Counted from the first letter of the stretch, positions 9,585 to 20,637 are shown. The stretch: DNA of 24,879 bases from Chara braunii (GCA_003427395.1 BFEA01000482.1:95817-120695); one strand, 5' to 3'. The notes: generated by a model from the letters alone, not told the origin. Made by a program: numbers and translations.

Positions 9585-9722
9585 GGCCCTCGTTTTCAGG
9601 CTTTTAGGCTGAAACGACACACAGCCTGTAGGCCCTCGTTTTCAGGCTTTCAGGCTGAAATGACACAGGGCCTGTAGGTCCTTGTTTTCAGGCTTTCAGG
9701 CTGAAAATGAGACAGGGCCTGT
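9585..9722 (-). repeat. 46-bp tandem repeat, three copies
   Basis: Units start at 9585, 9631 and 9677 with an exact 46-bp period. Each contains TTTTCAGGCTTT, AGGCTGAAA and CCTGTA. TTTCAGGC and GCCTGAAA also give each unit an internal inverted repeat. The array sits about 170 bp upstream of the minus-strand TATA in R1. Confidence 0.85.
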
Positions 9723-9868
9723 AGGGCCCTTACTTTCCTTGTTTGGTCGGGCCTTGCAGGCCCGTGTGGATGCGCAGTATGCCACACGTCAGCAGCCACC
9801 GAAGTACATGAAGATGTCGCCCAATGCAGACTATTGCCAATACCAAGTATGAGCCCTCACATCACCTT

Positions 9869-9986
<118 letters not shown>

Positions 9987-10033
9987 CCACTGCACCTTGC
10001 TGTATGTCCAAGCCCAGCCAGCTATGGAAGCTG

Positions 10034-11289
10034 TGCAATGACTTGCTGTTTTCTGGTCGCCTGTAGCCTCTCTCTATCGAGGTTGTACTATAGGTTGGAC
10101 AGATTCGCAATTTTGTTTGGCTGAGGGCTAACCGAGAGACCTACCTGTGAGGGAAATTCATGAGGGACATATCTGCAAATTCGGGAAATATGCAGTCCCG
10201 GTACTAAAAGAATTCCCTACAGCTACCCTAACTGCGAGCAGCAGCCCCGGGCTACCCCTAGGACAGACAGGCCCTGAGGGCCTATTCTGATAGACGTTCC
10301 TATAGCCTATAGCCAGGGCCGGTAGAGGCCGAGAGGCCGAAACAGAAACAGTACCGGTTGGTCAGTCTGGTCTAGGTCGAGTCTAGGCTAGTGTAGTATA
10401 GATAGGATGGGCACATCGGTTCAGGGCTTTTGGCAGTTGGTACCCAGTACATCGCTGCTGCGCACGCGTGAACCGGAAGTGGTGACGGCTCAGCATGGAA
10501 GGAGACAGGCATAGCCAGACCTTCGGAGCACCGGCCATAGCTGGGACCTGCGCTGTACTCTGCCAGCACGCAGGGGCTGACAGAGGTCTGGGCTATCGAG
10601 GTCTGCTGGAGGCGAGAGAGATTCGTGCCCTGCTGGACCCTCCTCCGGAGTCGGGTTCCAGTGTGGTGGTGCTGCAGCCATAGCTGCAGCTTCTTCCTCA
10701 GAGGTCATCTTGTCAGGGTTTGGTGGCACTGCTGCAGACTTCCACCCGGGAAGTCTTCCGACACTTCGTCATCATCAGATACTGTGGCGCTGGTCTTCTT
10801 CGTCATCCTCTGAGTGGCGCTTGGCCTCAGAGGCCTGTTTCAGGGTGACGCTTCCCTCAGGAGGCTGTATCTGGGTGGCGCTTGATGTTTCAGGGGCTCA
10901 GGGGTGTCACGGGTGCTAATCAGGGTTGGGGAGTGAAGCGCTGCTCATTTCTGAGCAGCGCACTGTAGTATTGAAGTTATCCTGACAATTCGAGACTCTG
11001 AGTTTAATAAACAGTGTGTGACTGGGTTTGGACTACCATCGTTTCATTGTTTCCTGGATGTGATTTGCTCGGCTTTTCTTTATGACTGGTTGTGAGGATT
11101 GAGTGGAGTGAATTGCACTTTCAGTGTACCCTGTCATATCGCATGGTCAAGTCGTCCGCTGTGTTATCTCTCCCTGTGCGGTGTGATATTCCTATCCTCT
11201 CCCCTTCCTTCTGTGTCTGTATGGGCATACCTGGAAGTCTCTGTGAGTGAGTGTTGGCCTTCAGGCAACAAACAACCAGAATCATAACA
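10034..11289 (+). mobile_element. Solo LTR S2 (family S), 1256 bp, inside R1
   Basis: It starts TGCAATGACTTGCTG and ends ATCATAACA, flanked by GCTG on both sides (10030-10033, 11290-11293). It matches S1 but is 168 bp longer. Part of the excess is a run of TGGCGCTT-type direct repeats near 10785-10890. AATAAA at 11006-11011 is a possible polyadenylation signal. The host sequence on both sides aligns to LTR R2 near 13218-13260, showing that it landed in R1. Confidence 0.9.
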
Positions 11290-11323
11290 GCTGGGTATGG
11301 CGCTGCCCTCAGCTGCGCCCTTC

Positions 11324-12158
11324 TGAAACGGTTTTCACCTTTTAGCAGTAGCAGATGCAGTACCCAGGGTTCGATCCCTAGACCTCGCCCTACCCATGTA
11401 CAGTACCGGTGTAGACCTCGAGAGTTGAACCTTTGACCTGTATATTCGTAGATAGTTGGTAGGTCTGTCATAGGTCCATAGGTAGCAGGGGTTCGATCTG
11501 TAGGTCTATAGAGTAGAAGTCTTAGCGAGTTCCAGAAGTCTAGCTGTAGTCCTTCTAGAAGGTCGGCAAGTGGGCAAGTGGTCAAGTGGCGAGTCAAGGG
11601 TGGACTAAACTGCAGTGCAATTGCAGTACGACTACGGTAGGTTAGCAGTGAGTCCACAGTCAGTCAGCGGTAAGGTCCAGTCAGTCCCAGTCTGGTCCAG
11701 CAAGTACCACAGGGGACTGTGAGCACCATGGGCCGACGGCAAAGGGCAGACCAACGAGTTTCCGAAGTATAAATCAAGAGGCAGCGCCCAGCCTTTCATT
11801 CATTCCTGCGGGAGCCATGCGGAAGCGCTGCCACAGCGACTTGTGCAAGGAGGTCTGCAGTGAGCCCGGAGGACGCAGTGGGCAAGAGAGGAGGAGCTTA
11901 GTATAGCTGCCATAGCTGTAGTTAGTGTGGAGTGTGTGCGTGTATGTGTGAGTGTTCAGAGTGACGCGTGTGGGATATCCAGGGTGATCCGGTGTATGTG
12001 AACAGCGAGTTGTTTGGGTGCTGAGCCGCCATAGCCAATTGGAAGTGAACTCGTATCTGGATGTCATATCTCTGAGTTTTGAGTGGGTGCATGTTGCCAG
12101 TTTGCTGCGCTGCTGTTTACATGCATGAAAAGTGTGAATAAGAACGAGTCTGATTGCA
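11324..12158 (+). mobile_element. Solo LTR L2 (family L), 835 bp, inside R1
   Basis: It starts TGAAACGG and ends CTGATTGCA, with CTTC on both sides (11320-11323, 12159-12162). It aligns along its whole length with the 3' LTR of element A but lacks the expanded U3 array, which accounts for much of its shorter length. Sequence on either side joins into LTR R1 (CTGCGCCC...TTCCCACACGACACC), matching R2 near 13255-13290. Confidence 0.92.
11768..11774 (+). promoter_or_regulatory. TATA box of solo LTR L2
   Basis: TATAAAT in the same context as in L1. A further identical copy is at 20903-20909. Confidence 0.65.
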
Positions 12159-12646
12159 CTTCTTCCCACACGACACCTTGCCCCAGCGCTAGCAGCAGCA
12201 CACGAGCAATCGCTCCAGCGCTGCCACAAACTGGCAAGTCCCCGAATGAGCTGCCAGGCAGTGAACTCTTTCGTATATGGAAAGAGTCTGGCCTGGCCTG
12301 CAGCCTGGCTGGGCTGGGCCTGTGCCCAGAAGCTTCCGGTAGGCCGCAGGACGTTGGGCCTCTGCTGCTGCTGGGTCTTGTTCAGCTACGCCTCCCAACT
12401 GTCTAGTATGTTGCTGCGAATGTGGCCCAGGGCCTGCATTTCAGAAAAGGCCTAGAAGGCCGTGGAAAGTATTTGCTGCTCGGATCCTGGATTCCCCAAC
12501 CAACTGACGTGACACAACTGCCTGAGCCCCCAAATACGAAATTGACAGTATTGTGCCTCTCGTGATTTGTTAGTCCCGCCTTCACTTAGGGCGGGCACAC
12601 TTGAATACAGGGCCCCTCAGGCCTGTCGAGGAGCCACATCCTTGCA

Positions 12647-12776
12647 AAATTGTTTTTTTTCGTTTTTTTTGGGAGTCCATGACCCCCAATAATCCCACTA
12701 ACACCCCCATGCCTGCCCTCAACAACCCCACAATCCCCCAACACCCCCCAACCACCCCCCAACACCCTCATGCTGT
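12647..12776 (+). other. C-rich flank between R1 and element B
   Basis: This 130-bp sequence lies between the R1 end and the left border of element B. It has two T8 runs, then many C4-C6 runs. C-rich sequence resumes right of 22946, so element B appears to have inserted into a C-rich tract. It ends with CTGT (12773-12776), the target duplication. No gene is seen. Confidence 0.7.
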
Positions 12777-13810
12777 TGCAAGGAAAATAAGTAACAGCGA
12801 GATGACAAGTCCAGATCACACCATCACATTGAGAGCCAAATAGTCACACCGTGTCCAGAGAGCAGCGTTGCACCAATAATACGCCAATGGAGGTTCATAG
12901 CACTGAAAACCAATGTTCATGGAGAGCATACTCTCTCCTCCCAACACAAGAGTCCAGTTCCTTCACACTCACACTTGGCGCTCAGCGCCCAGCCTACTCC
13001 TACACAGCTACTACAGACTACAAAAAGACAATGCAACTGTTGACATCAGCGGCAGCCCGAAGTACTTGAAGATGTCGCCCATGCAGACCATCACCAATAC
13101 AAGGTAAGTGCCCTCACATCATCATCATCATCATCATCATCCCTCACCTAACCCCTGACTACACCCACACTTGTCCTCTCTTTCACCCGAAGACCACCCC
13201 TGCGCTTCACTGTAGTCCAAGCCCACCAGCTATGGTGGTTGGGCTATGGCGCTGCCCTCAGCAGCGCCCTCCTCCTCTGCACGACCGCACGTGCTGCACC
13301 CCGCCTCTCAGCGCCAGCCAGCAGCCGCGAGCCTTTGCTCCAGCAGCTCTGCCGCTAGCATGCGAGTGCCTCAATGAGGCAGCCAGGGCCGAGCTCTTTC
13401 CTTTATGGAAAGAGTTGGCCTGCTCGCGCAGCCTGGCTGCACTGGCCTGGGCCCAAAAGCTTCCGAAAGGCCCCAGGAAGCTGTCTGTGTACAGCAGCTA
13501 CTGGGCTGCTGGGCCTCGTTCGGTTGGGCACCCAACTGTCTCTGTATGAGGCTGCGAATCACGCCCAGGGCCTGCATTCTTTGGAAAGGCCCAGAGGACC
13601 GTGGAAATGTCTTTGTTGCTCGGCCTGTGTTTCTCTCAACCAACTGGTGCGTCGCAACTGCCTAGACCCCAAATATGAAATTGACAGTCAAGGGCCTCTT
13701 GCAAAAAGCCAGGCCCACCTTCACTTAGGGCGGGCACCTCCGCCTTCACTTAGGGCGAGTAATGCTGCAAGCAGGGCCCCATAGGCCTACCGAGGACCTT
13801 GATCCTCGCA
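12777..13810 (-). mobile_element. 3' LTR of element B (R2), 1034 bp
   Basis: On the minus strand it starts TGCGAGGATC and ends TTTCCTTGCA, giving near-perfect short terminal inverted repeats TGC(A/G)AGGA. The inner edge abuts a purine tract 40 bp after the pol stop. The outer edge is bordered by CTGT (12773-12776), which recurs at 22943-22946 beside the other LTR copy. It contains a (CAT)n tract near 13119-13140 and a minus-strand-antisense GTAAGT at 13104. It lacks the roughly 1 kb with TATA box present in R1. Confidence 0.88.
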
Positions 13811-13824
13811 TTCCCTCCTCCTCT
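13811..13824 (-). promoter_or_regulatory. Polypurine tract of element B
   Basis: The minus strand reads AGAGGAGGAGGGAA directly before the LTR start TGCGAGG. This is the standard place for the primer of plus-strand DNA synthesis. It is 26 bp beyond the pol stop codon. Confidence 0.85.
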
Positions 13825-13850
13825 ACTTCGTGAGTCCTCTGAGAAGTCTC

Positions 13851-14860
13851 TTATTCTGCAGGCATCTTCCCCTTGAGTGCTCTTTCGTAGTCTGCGATCA
13901 CTTGAGGTGTTGTTCTCATGAGTTCTATTCGTGTGAACCACCGATCTTCTTTAGGATCCAGATGATGTTTGAAGCTCACACGATACTGCATTCTTGATTT
14001 AGGAGGTCGCCCTCTGCCTGATGGTCGAGGAACAGGCATCACTCGATGCTCGACGATCTGGTCGATGTCCACTTCGCCATCCATGGTTGGGGGCAGCATT
14101 GATCTTCTGGAAGAGAACTGCTCAGTAGCAGCAAAGGGTGCTATCTTAGAGGCATGGAACACAGGGTAGGTACGCAAGTGAGGTGGGATGCGGATTACAT
14201 ATGAAGGCCCATCCGGTTGATCTCCTACAATGTCTAAGATCTCCCAGGGCCCAAAGTACTGTGGCAGTATCTTGCGAGATATGCCTAACTCCTGCCCAAG
14301 CTCGGCGGACTTGATCCAGACTCTCTCACCTACCTGAAAGTTAGAAGGTCGTCTATGCTTATTCTCAGATGCAGTCATTGCTTCCTGAGATTTCCTGATA
14401 TGTTCAACGGCCTGCTGCAGCATCTGTTCATACTTGACAGCAAACTCTATGCTGCCGTGTGCTGCAGTGGGTTCTCTTTCTGGTAGCAGAAAGTCAAGGG
14501 CGGTTCGAGGCTTCCAACCAAAATGCAGTTGGTTGGGAGTCATGCATGTAGTACTATGCACAACGTTGTTGTACAGGCTGGCAACGAGAGGTAGTTTCTC
14601 GTCCCAGTCGTCCTGACTTGGCTTGATATAGTGCCTAAGCAATTGCTGTACTACTTGGTTCATTTGTTCCGCTTGACCATTTGACTCAGGATGATTTCCT
14701 GAAGTCATTTGGAGTTTTGTGCCCATTTGTTCCGCAGTAGACTGCCACAGTTCGCTCGTGAATCTAACATCCCTATCACTAATGATAGACGTAGGTAGAC
14801 CAAAATCCCTTACCCAGTTATCCATGAAGAGTTTGATGACAAAGTCAGGTTTAGCAGTTT
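13851..14860 (-). pseudogene. pol (INT-CHD): Element B integrase core end, C-terminus and chromodomain
   Basis: The 324-codon frame 14825-13851 is the tail of pol, separated from the upstream frame by one extra base near 14858. It holds the second catalytic Asp (ISDRDVRFTS, residue 17) and the catalytic Glu (HPESNGQAE, residue 53), exactly the D-x35-E spacing. Then come SLYNNVVHSTTCMTP, a WIKS strand, FGPWEIL and VFHASKI, typical of the gypsy integrase C-terminus. A chromodomain-like end follows (DIDQIVEHRV, GRGRPPKSRMQYRVSF, EDRWFTRIEL, about residues 247-302). The natural stop is at 13851-13853. Confidence 0.93.
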
Positions 14861-16428
14861 CAGGGCATCACGATCAGTCTTGCGTACTTAGTAAAACGGT
14901 CCACTATGACAAAGATGTGTCTCTTTCCTGAGGTGCTGGTCACAAGGGTATCCATGAAATCCATGGACACACTCTGGCCTGGTCCTTCAGGGATCGGCAA
15001 GGGTTTGATCAACCCAAGCGGAGCCCAAGTCCTTGGTTTGTCCCTTTGACAAACCTGGCAGGTTTCCACATAACGTTTTGCATCTTCCAACATAGAAGGC
15101 CACCAAAATCTCTGCACTAAGTTCGCTGATGTCTTTCTATAGCCAAAATGACCAGTTGCATTGTGACATTCTCCTAAAAATAAACTACGCAAAGACTCAC
15201 TAGTAGCAACACATAGTCTTTTATTCCCTGCTTTCTCGAGAAACAGCAAGCCATCCACCATCGTAAATTCGTCGAAAGTATTTTTGTCCTTTGCTTGGAA
15301 TCTACGGATGATCTCTGACATAACTGGATCTCCCTGATAGGCTTCCACCAGCGCTCGAGTGAGTTCGTCAGATATGCCAAACTCAGTAACTAGCGCGCCC
15401 AGATAATCTGCCCTTCTTGATAGCGCATCAGCCACTTTGTTGTACGTACCCTTGATAGGATCAAGTTGATAGTCATACATATCTATCACTTGAATCCATC
15501 TCTTGAGTGTGTCTGACAACACAGGCTGTGTCTTAATCCAGCGCAAAGTCTCATGGTCAGACCTCACATAGAAGAATCTTCCTAGGAGGTAATGTCTCCA
15601 ATGAACTAGTGCTCTGTACAGGGCGTAAAGCTCTCTCTCATAAGTGGACTTAGCTAACTTTTGAGATGGCATCTTCTTGCTCATATACTCGATCGGCCTC
15701 AACTTGGGCCCTTCCTGTTGCGCAAGGACCACGCCTATGCCATATTGGCTAGCGTCTGTGGTCACAATGAATGGCTTGTCAGGATCCGGAAGTTTGAAAA
15801 CTTCGTAGTATGTCAGAGCATACTTCAATTTCTTGAAGCTTGCTTCACACTCTTCAGTCCACTCCCAAGGGGTGTCAAGTCGAGTTAGATTTGTTAATGA
15901 GGAAGCTATAGTACTATAGTTCTTCACAAACGGACGATAATAGCCCATCATCCCCAAAAACGATCTGACCTCAGTAACAATCTGAGGTCTGGGCCAGTCA
16001 CGTATGCTGGCCACCTTCGCATCTTCCGGCCTCAATCCATCTGCTGAAATTTCATGACCCAAGTACAAGATCTTGGTGCCACCAAACTCGCATTTATCCA
16101 AGTTTACCTTGTATTGGTGCTGTCTTAGGAGACCTAGCACTGTTTTCAAGTGCTCAGCGTGCTTCTCTACAGTCCTACTAAAGATAAGAATATCGTCGAT
16201 GTACACGACGATAAACTTGTCCAAGTACTCATGAAATATCCGGTTCATCGCGTGCTGAAATGTACCAGGCGCATTGCATAGGCCAAAAGGCATCACCACA
16301 AACTCGTACAGACCGTACCTGGTCTGAAATGCGGTTTTGTGCTGGTCCTCAGGTCTAACGGCAATTTGATGGTATCCGGACTTCAGATCTATCTTTGTGA
16401 AATACCGATATCCCTGCACTCTATACAA
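14860..16428 (-). pseudogene. pol (RT-RH-INT): Element B RT, RNase H and first half of integrase
   Basis: A 522-codon open frame. RT palm: FTKIDLKSGYHQIA, FGLCNAPGTFQ and the catalytic YIDD (residues 76-79; 16203-16192). RNase H: TTDASQYGIG (Asp 225), YERELYAL, SDHETLRW (Asp 291) and NKVADALSR (Asp 334). Integrase: zinc finger H422/H427/C457/C460 (HNATGH...CQVC) and the first catalytic Asp in SMDFMDT (490). All catalytic residues seen are intact. It is cut off from the N-terminal RT part by a deletion near 16480 (about 10 bp relative to element A) and from the rest of integrase by the frameshift at about 14860. Confidence 0.95.
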
Positions 16429-17500
16429 GAGGTCGTCGATGGGGGGTAGGGGCTCCGCGTTCTTAACGGTGATGGCATTGAGTCAATGCACATCCTTAAT
16501 GGACCTCCCTTCTTTGGGACAAATAAGACTGGCGCACCGTAAGGGGAGGTACTAGGCCGTATCCATCCCTTCTCTGTGAGCTCCTTCAGCTGGCGGCGAA
16601 GCTCATCTAACTCCGCGGGAGACATCCTATAGATTTGTCCTCTAGGCACCTTACTACCTGGGACAATCTCTATCGCATGTATAACCTCCCTTTCCACCAC
16701 GCCTGTGGGCTCCTCAAAAAGGTCTGAATATTGAGCGACGACTCTTTCTATCTCTGGGGGTGATTTAACGGCCTCCCCTTTCTCAGAGACAAAGACTAGA
16801 TACATGCCCTCCTCTTGATTCTGCTTGTAGTAATTATAGAAGGATGAAGCGCACATACACCCGTAGTTTTCTATTAGACTGCTAGCTTTACACTTCTGCA
16901 ATCTAACAGTTCTACCATTGGGCAATTTGTGGATCAACACCTTTCTATCCCAGTCAAACTGAGGTTGCGAGACTTCGAGGTAGTACATGCCTTGTGGCAT
17001 ATCGAATGGCAGTTCGTCGCTCACCAGGAAGGAGATCTTGTGGATCACTTCCCCTCCTCCATAGGAGAAGGTGCGGGCTACATCCTTGACATAGTCTTTG
17101 ACAACCATTTGGTGCTTGTTGGCTAGCGTAGAAGCTACAGTTCTGCTAAGCCGTTGCACTTGGTCCCCTAAGCGTAGTCTATCCACTCAAGCATGACTTT
17201 TGAAATTTCGTGTAGAGCCTATGTCTGCGAAGGCGTCAACCTTGCGGCCACCTACATCTACTTCTACCACGAAACGTTCACCTCTTGGACCTCTACTGAT
17301 CATCGGCCAAGAGTCCCTGGGGTCCTTCCCTGCCCACTCAGTCTCTAACTCTTCTAGGGCCTCAAACACATCTCTCGAACAGAGCGTCGGTGGGTCTGAA
17401 TGTGTCTGCGAGGCAATGCGTGGGTCTCTAGCCTTGGCCAACGCCTGAAGCGGGGAAGGCAACATTACCACTTCAGCACGAGTAAGAGCGGCTAACACTC
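16429..17500 (-). pseudogene. pol (PR-RT): Element B protease and N-terminal RT
   Basis: The upstream frame 17654-17187 carries a protease-like start FVVEVDVGGRKVDAFADIGSTRNF, with D-I-G where retropepsins have D-S/T-G; the Ser/Thr is missing. A single in-frame TGA (17189-17187) follows and the same frame continues from 17186 to 16389. The next part has a poorly conserved protease C-terminus (ELPFDMPQGMYYLEV) and then RT N-terminal motifs: YRMSPAELDELRRQLKEL, KGWIRPSTSPYGAPVLFV and LRMCID. After CID the frame changes because bases are missing. The stop and frame change mean no full Pol protein can be made without recoding. Confidence 0.85.
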
Positions 17501-19434
17501 CTACTGGCCCGAGGTGTTTCCCTGTGAGCTGCTCGCAGAAGCACTCCCGGGATTCGAAGATAAGACCACCACTGTTGGCAAGGCTATCTTCGTTGTGACC
17601 TTTTTGCCTCGGCACGTACGCGATGTGTGGCCATAATTGCCACAGTTCATGCAAGTGCCCCTAGCAACTCGGTCCCTCCACACCTCGTAATCCAAACCAA
17701 CCTTCACCCATGCGGGTGTCCCTTGGTCTCCCTGACCCGCGGACCGTCCTACCTTCTTCCCGGTCCCCCTAGCCTTTTCCTTGATAGGTGCCACGACTCC
17801 CCCATCCGAAGTCTCGCTGGCCCCATCTTGCTCTGTCAACTCCCCAAGGTTTGGGAATTCATCAATCTTCGTCGTTTGACCATCATGGTCAACAAACATT
17901 AACTGACCTTTCTTCTTCCAGTCCTGGGGGAGTCTCTTCCTACCATCATGAGATACCTTATGTGCAGACCCCAGCTTTGCCTCTATGTCCAGAGCTTTCT
18001 TACTAAAAGAAGCGAAGGTGTGCTGTTCGATATAGGCCTCATCAACCAGTTTGGTCCTTACCTCTGCATGTAGGCACCTTAGGTAATCCGTCAGGAGAAC
18101 CTGCTGGTCAAAACGCACACCAGGTACCACGAGAAGGCGTTCTACGGTGTGTGTAAGCTCTCTAACATCCTTGAACCTGCGGGAACAAAGGTTGTTGATA
18201 GGATCGGTGGCCTTTTGAGCCCCTTGCGGGTCATGCCACCTGTTGTAGACGGACCGTACGAACTGTTCCAATTTTTGGGCCTGAGCCCAGGCATTGAAAT
18301 CCTGCCCGTAGCCCTGTTGCTGCACTAGGCCATTCAACCAGCGAGCTGCTGACCCCTCTAGAAAGAAGGCAGCCACTACAACTTCCTGCTATGGCCTTGT
18401 GAGCTTGTGCCTCACATAAGTAGGCACGGTCCTCACCCAGGTGTCCAAGTCTTCCTCCTTCTTCCTATCTCCAGAGAAAGGCTTGGGACTCATCGGATGT
18501 ATCTTGGGCATCCACTGCATAGGCTGCATGGGCCCAGGGGCTTGCTGCAGCGGCTGCATAGCCACTGAAACAGGCTGTTGCACACTAACCTGGGCCTGGC
18601 TTGACAGTGGAACTGTAGTTACCACTGTCGTGGATGGTACGACTGAGACTCTTTGAACCGGACCACTAGTTGCTGCTAAACCACCTGGAGGGGGCATGCC
18701 AAACATAGGAGAGAAAGTGGACCCTGTGTGTTGCGGCATCGATGAAGGACCCGCACCTACAGGGGGAACTACAGCAAACTTTGGCTGCCTCACTGCTATG
18801 CGAGGAGCTCGAAGTTCAGCCAGGATTTGTTTCTGGCCTGCAACCAATTCGGGCAGCAATTCCTGCTGGACGTTCTGCGCTTCAGCTACTGAAAGTAAAG
18901 CATTATGCAGCACACGACCAGCAGGGTCTAATGCTGCCTCATCTAGTCCTTCTAGTCTGCCTAACTCCTGCATTCTACTCCGTAGTCTAGCCTTCCTAAG
19001 TATGGCTTTTCTTCTCCTCTCTGCTATCCGTCCAACTGTCGTTGTAGCCCATCCTGAAGTTCTTCTGCTTGCCGGATTTCTAAGTCCTCCGGCGTGAGTT
19101 GAATTTGCTGGCTGACTTGCAAGCTAGCAATCTGACTAGTGAAAACATGAGAACCACTCTGACTGACTCCCGACGAAGTGGACTGTGTAGAGGCTTGCGA
19201 CATGGATGAGGTAGCCATGGTTGCACCGGTACTAGCTGAAATTCTAGTCCTGGCACTATCCTCAGCTGCCCTCGCTCTCCTTGCCGCTGCTCTCTCTCTA
19301 GCCTCTCTCCGCAATCTTCTCTCGTCTCCTAGACCTAACTCCAAGAATGTCAAGGGTCGACTACGAGCAGTCCCGCGAGTTGTCCTACGGTCGTCCACTA
19401 GCAATTCCTCCTCACTAGTGCTTGCATCACTCAT
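17501..19434 (-). pseudogene. gag: Element B gag
   Basis: It starts at ATG 19434-19432. The N-terminal frame (19434-19024) is Ser/Thr rich, then Arg/Ala/Glu rich (REARERAAARRARAAE), a likely coiled coil. A frame change near 19000-18975 leads to a Pro/Gln/Met-rich linker and the capsid start (MSPKPFSGDRKKEEDLDTW). An in-frame TAG (18391-18389) interrupts before the capsid helices (FFLEGSAARWLNGL, FNAWAQAQKLEQF, LTDYLRCLHAEVRTKL). A canonical zinc knuckle, CMNCGNYGHTSRTC (C-x2-C-x4-H-x4-C), lies at 17653-17612. The frame stops at 17501 and pol continues in an overlapping frame from about 17654. Confidence 0.9.
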
Positions 19435-20637
19435 GAGCTAGAGTGTGTGTGATCTAAACTAGAATCCACATTGAATCCTACCTTAGCCTGACACACAACC
19501 GATTATGAACCACAACTAATTTCGGTCGGCTGGAACAGAAACAGTTAGGTGATATAGTAACAACTAATGTCAGGTCCTACAAGATATATTAATTCTATTT
19601 TTAGATTACCCTGGAACAGATTGCACAACAGCAAAGATCTAATCTGTCTGTAGCTGTCTGTCAGTTGTTAGTCAAGTCTGTAACAACTAGATAATCAAAA
19701 TAAAAATAACATCTCCTGTTGGAGATGTATACTGGATGGCAGATTGATAGTTGATTGCCATTGTGAACAGTTACCGGAATCCCCCGTCCCCCTATATCCT
19801 TCTTGAGTAGTCACTTTGTGTCAATGTTCCTGAGCATCTGGTTGAGCAGCGTGCCTGAAGGTGTGCAATCCGGCCCACCCCTGTGCCCCAAGTCATTGCC
19901 GAACATGCCAGCCAGTCCACTCTTATTTATCCTCGTACGGAACGAGCCTTACACCCGGTTGATCTGGCTGATCAGGAGGGATTTAAGGAGAGCCCCCATC
20001 TCCTCAGGAATTATTTAACGTCGCAGTCAGGACGACGATCACAGCCAGATTCAATCCGAGTCCCCAGCCAGAAATATTTATAGACGGTCTGGCAAGCGTC
20101 TCATAAAAGGCTGGCATGCCCTGCACGACCTCTATTGCGCAAGCAGCAGAACCAAGGACTTGCAGCCCAAGCATGCGTGTACTAGTCCCAGCGGGTTGGC
20201 ATGGTGACCGTGACCCGAGTGCTTCGTCCAGGGCCCTTCACTGGCTTCGCCCGTCTCCCACCAGCTTGCTGCCCAGGAAGAATGTCGACTCTCAAGGTTG
20301 AGCGCTCGCGCCACCTCACACCGAGAGGACTCTCAAGACAGAACTCACTTCCTCACGGTAAGAAGAGATGAAGAGGGTAGATAAGGAAGAGAGCAACGTA
20401 CCTCATAAATGCTGCCCCCAACCACAGATTTCTCACCGGCAACCTGATGTGCAATTATGATGACCGGTCTTTGCCTCGGCACAACCAACAGCAGAATGCG
20501 GTTCCACCTCAGCTTAATATGCCACATCAGCGAGTTCTCATGATCCAGCATACATCCCGTATGTCACCACATAGCTCCCTGGCGCGCCCACTCTACCCTG
20601 GGCCGCCTAACGTTCAACGCCAATGCCTTATCACTGC
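19435..20637 (-). other. Sequence upstream of element B gag, probably leader
   Basis: No coding frame with recognisable motifs is seen on either strand. The part nearest gag (19440-19790) is A/T rich and has a stem-loop (19709-19728) and the direct repeat GTAACAACTA (near 19557 and 19679). The rest is of mixed composition, with no match to any LTR in the window. It could be the element's leader or another inserted sequence. No tRNA-complementary primer-binding site was recognised, so the 5' LTR edge is not reached before the N. Confidence 0.45.
19709..19728 (-). other. Stem-loop in element B leader
   Basis: ACATCTCC, loop TGTT, GGAGATGT: a perfect 8-bp inverted repeat about 275 bp upstream of gag. 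A role in RNA packaging or dimerisation is possible but not shown. Confidence 0.6.

Larger units (their letters stand above)
12777..20637 (-). mobile_element. Element B: Ty3/gypsy chromovirus, nearly complete
   Basis: In minus-strand order it has a leader (20637-19435, extent uncertain), gag, protease, RT, RNase H, integrase, chromodomain, purine tract and 3' LTR. The coding region has only a few lesions: frameshifts near 19000, 17570, 16480 and 14860, and in-frame stops at 18389-18391 (TAG) and 17187-17189 (TGA). The 5' LTR should lie just right of the leader, but the assembly has an N at 20638 and then a copy of the element's left flank. The LTR at 21912-22942 carries what should be the right-hand target duplication. 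It belongs to a different family from element A. Confidence 0.85.

Noticed and set aside
11774-13784. Several 60-150-codon frames on both strands, repeated at 20909-22916.
   Set aside because: They lie inside LTRs L2, R1 and R2; identity of the duplicates reflects the duplicated DNA, not protein conservation.
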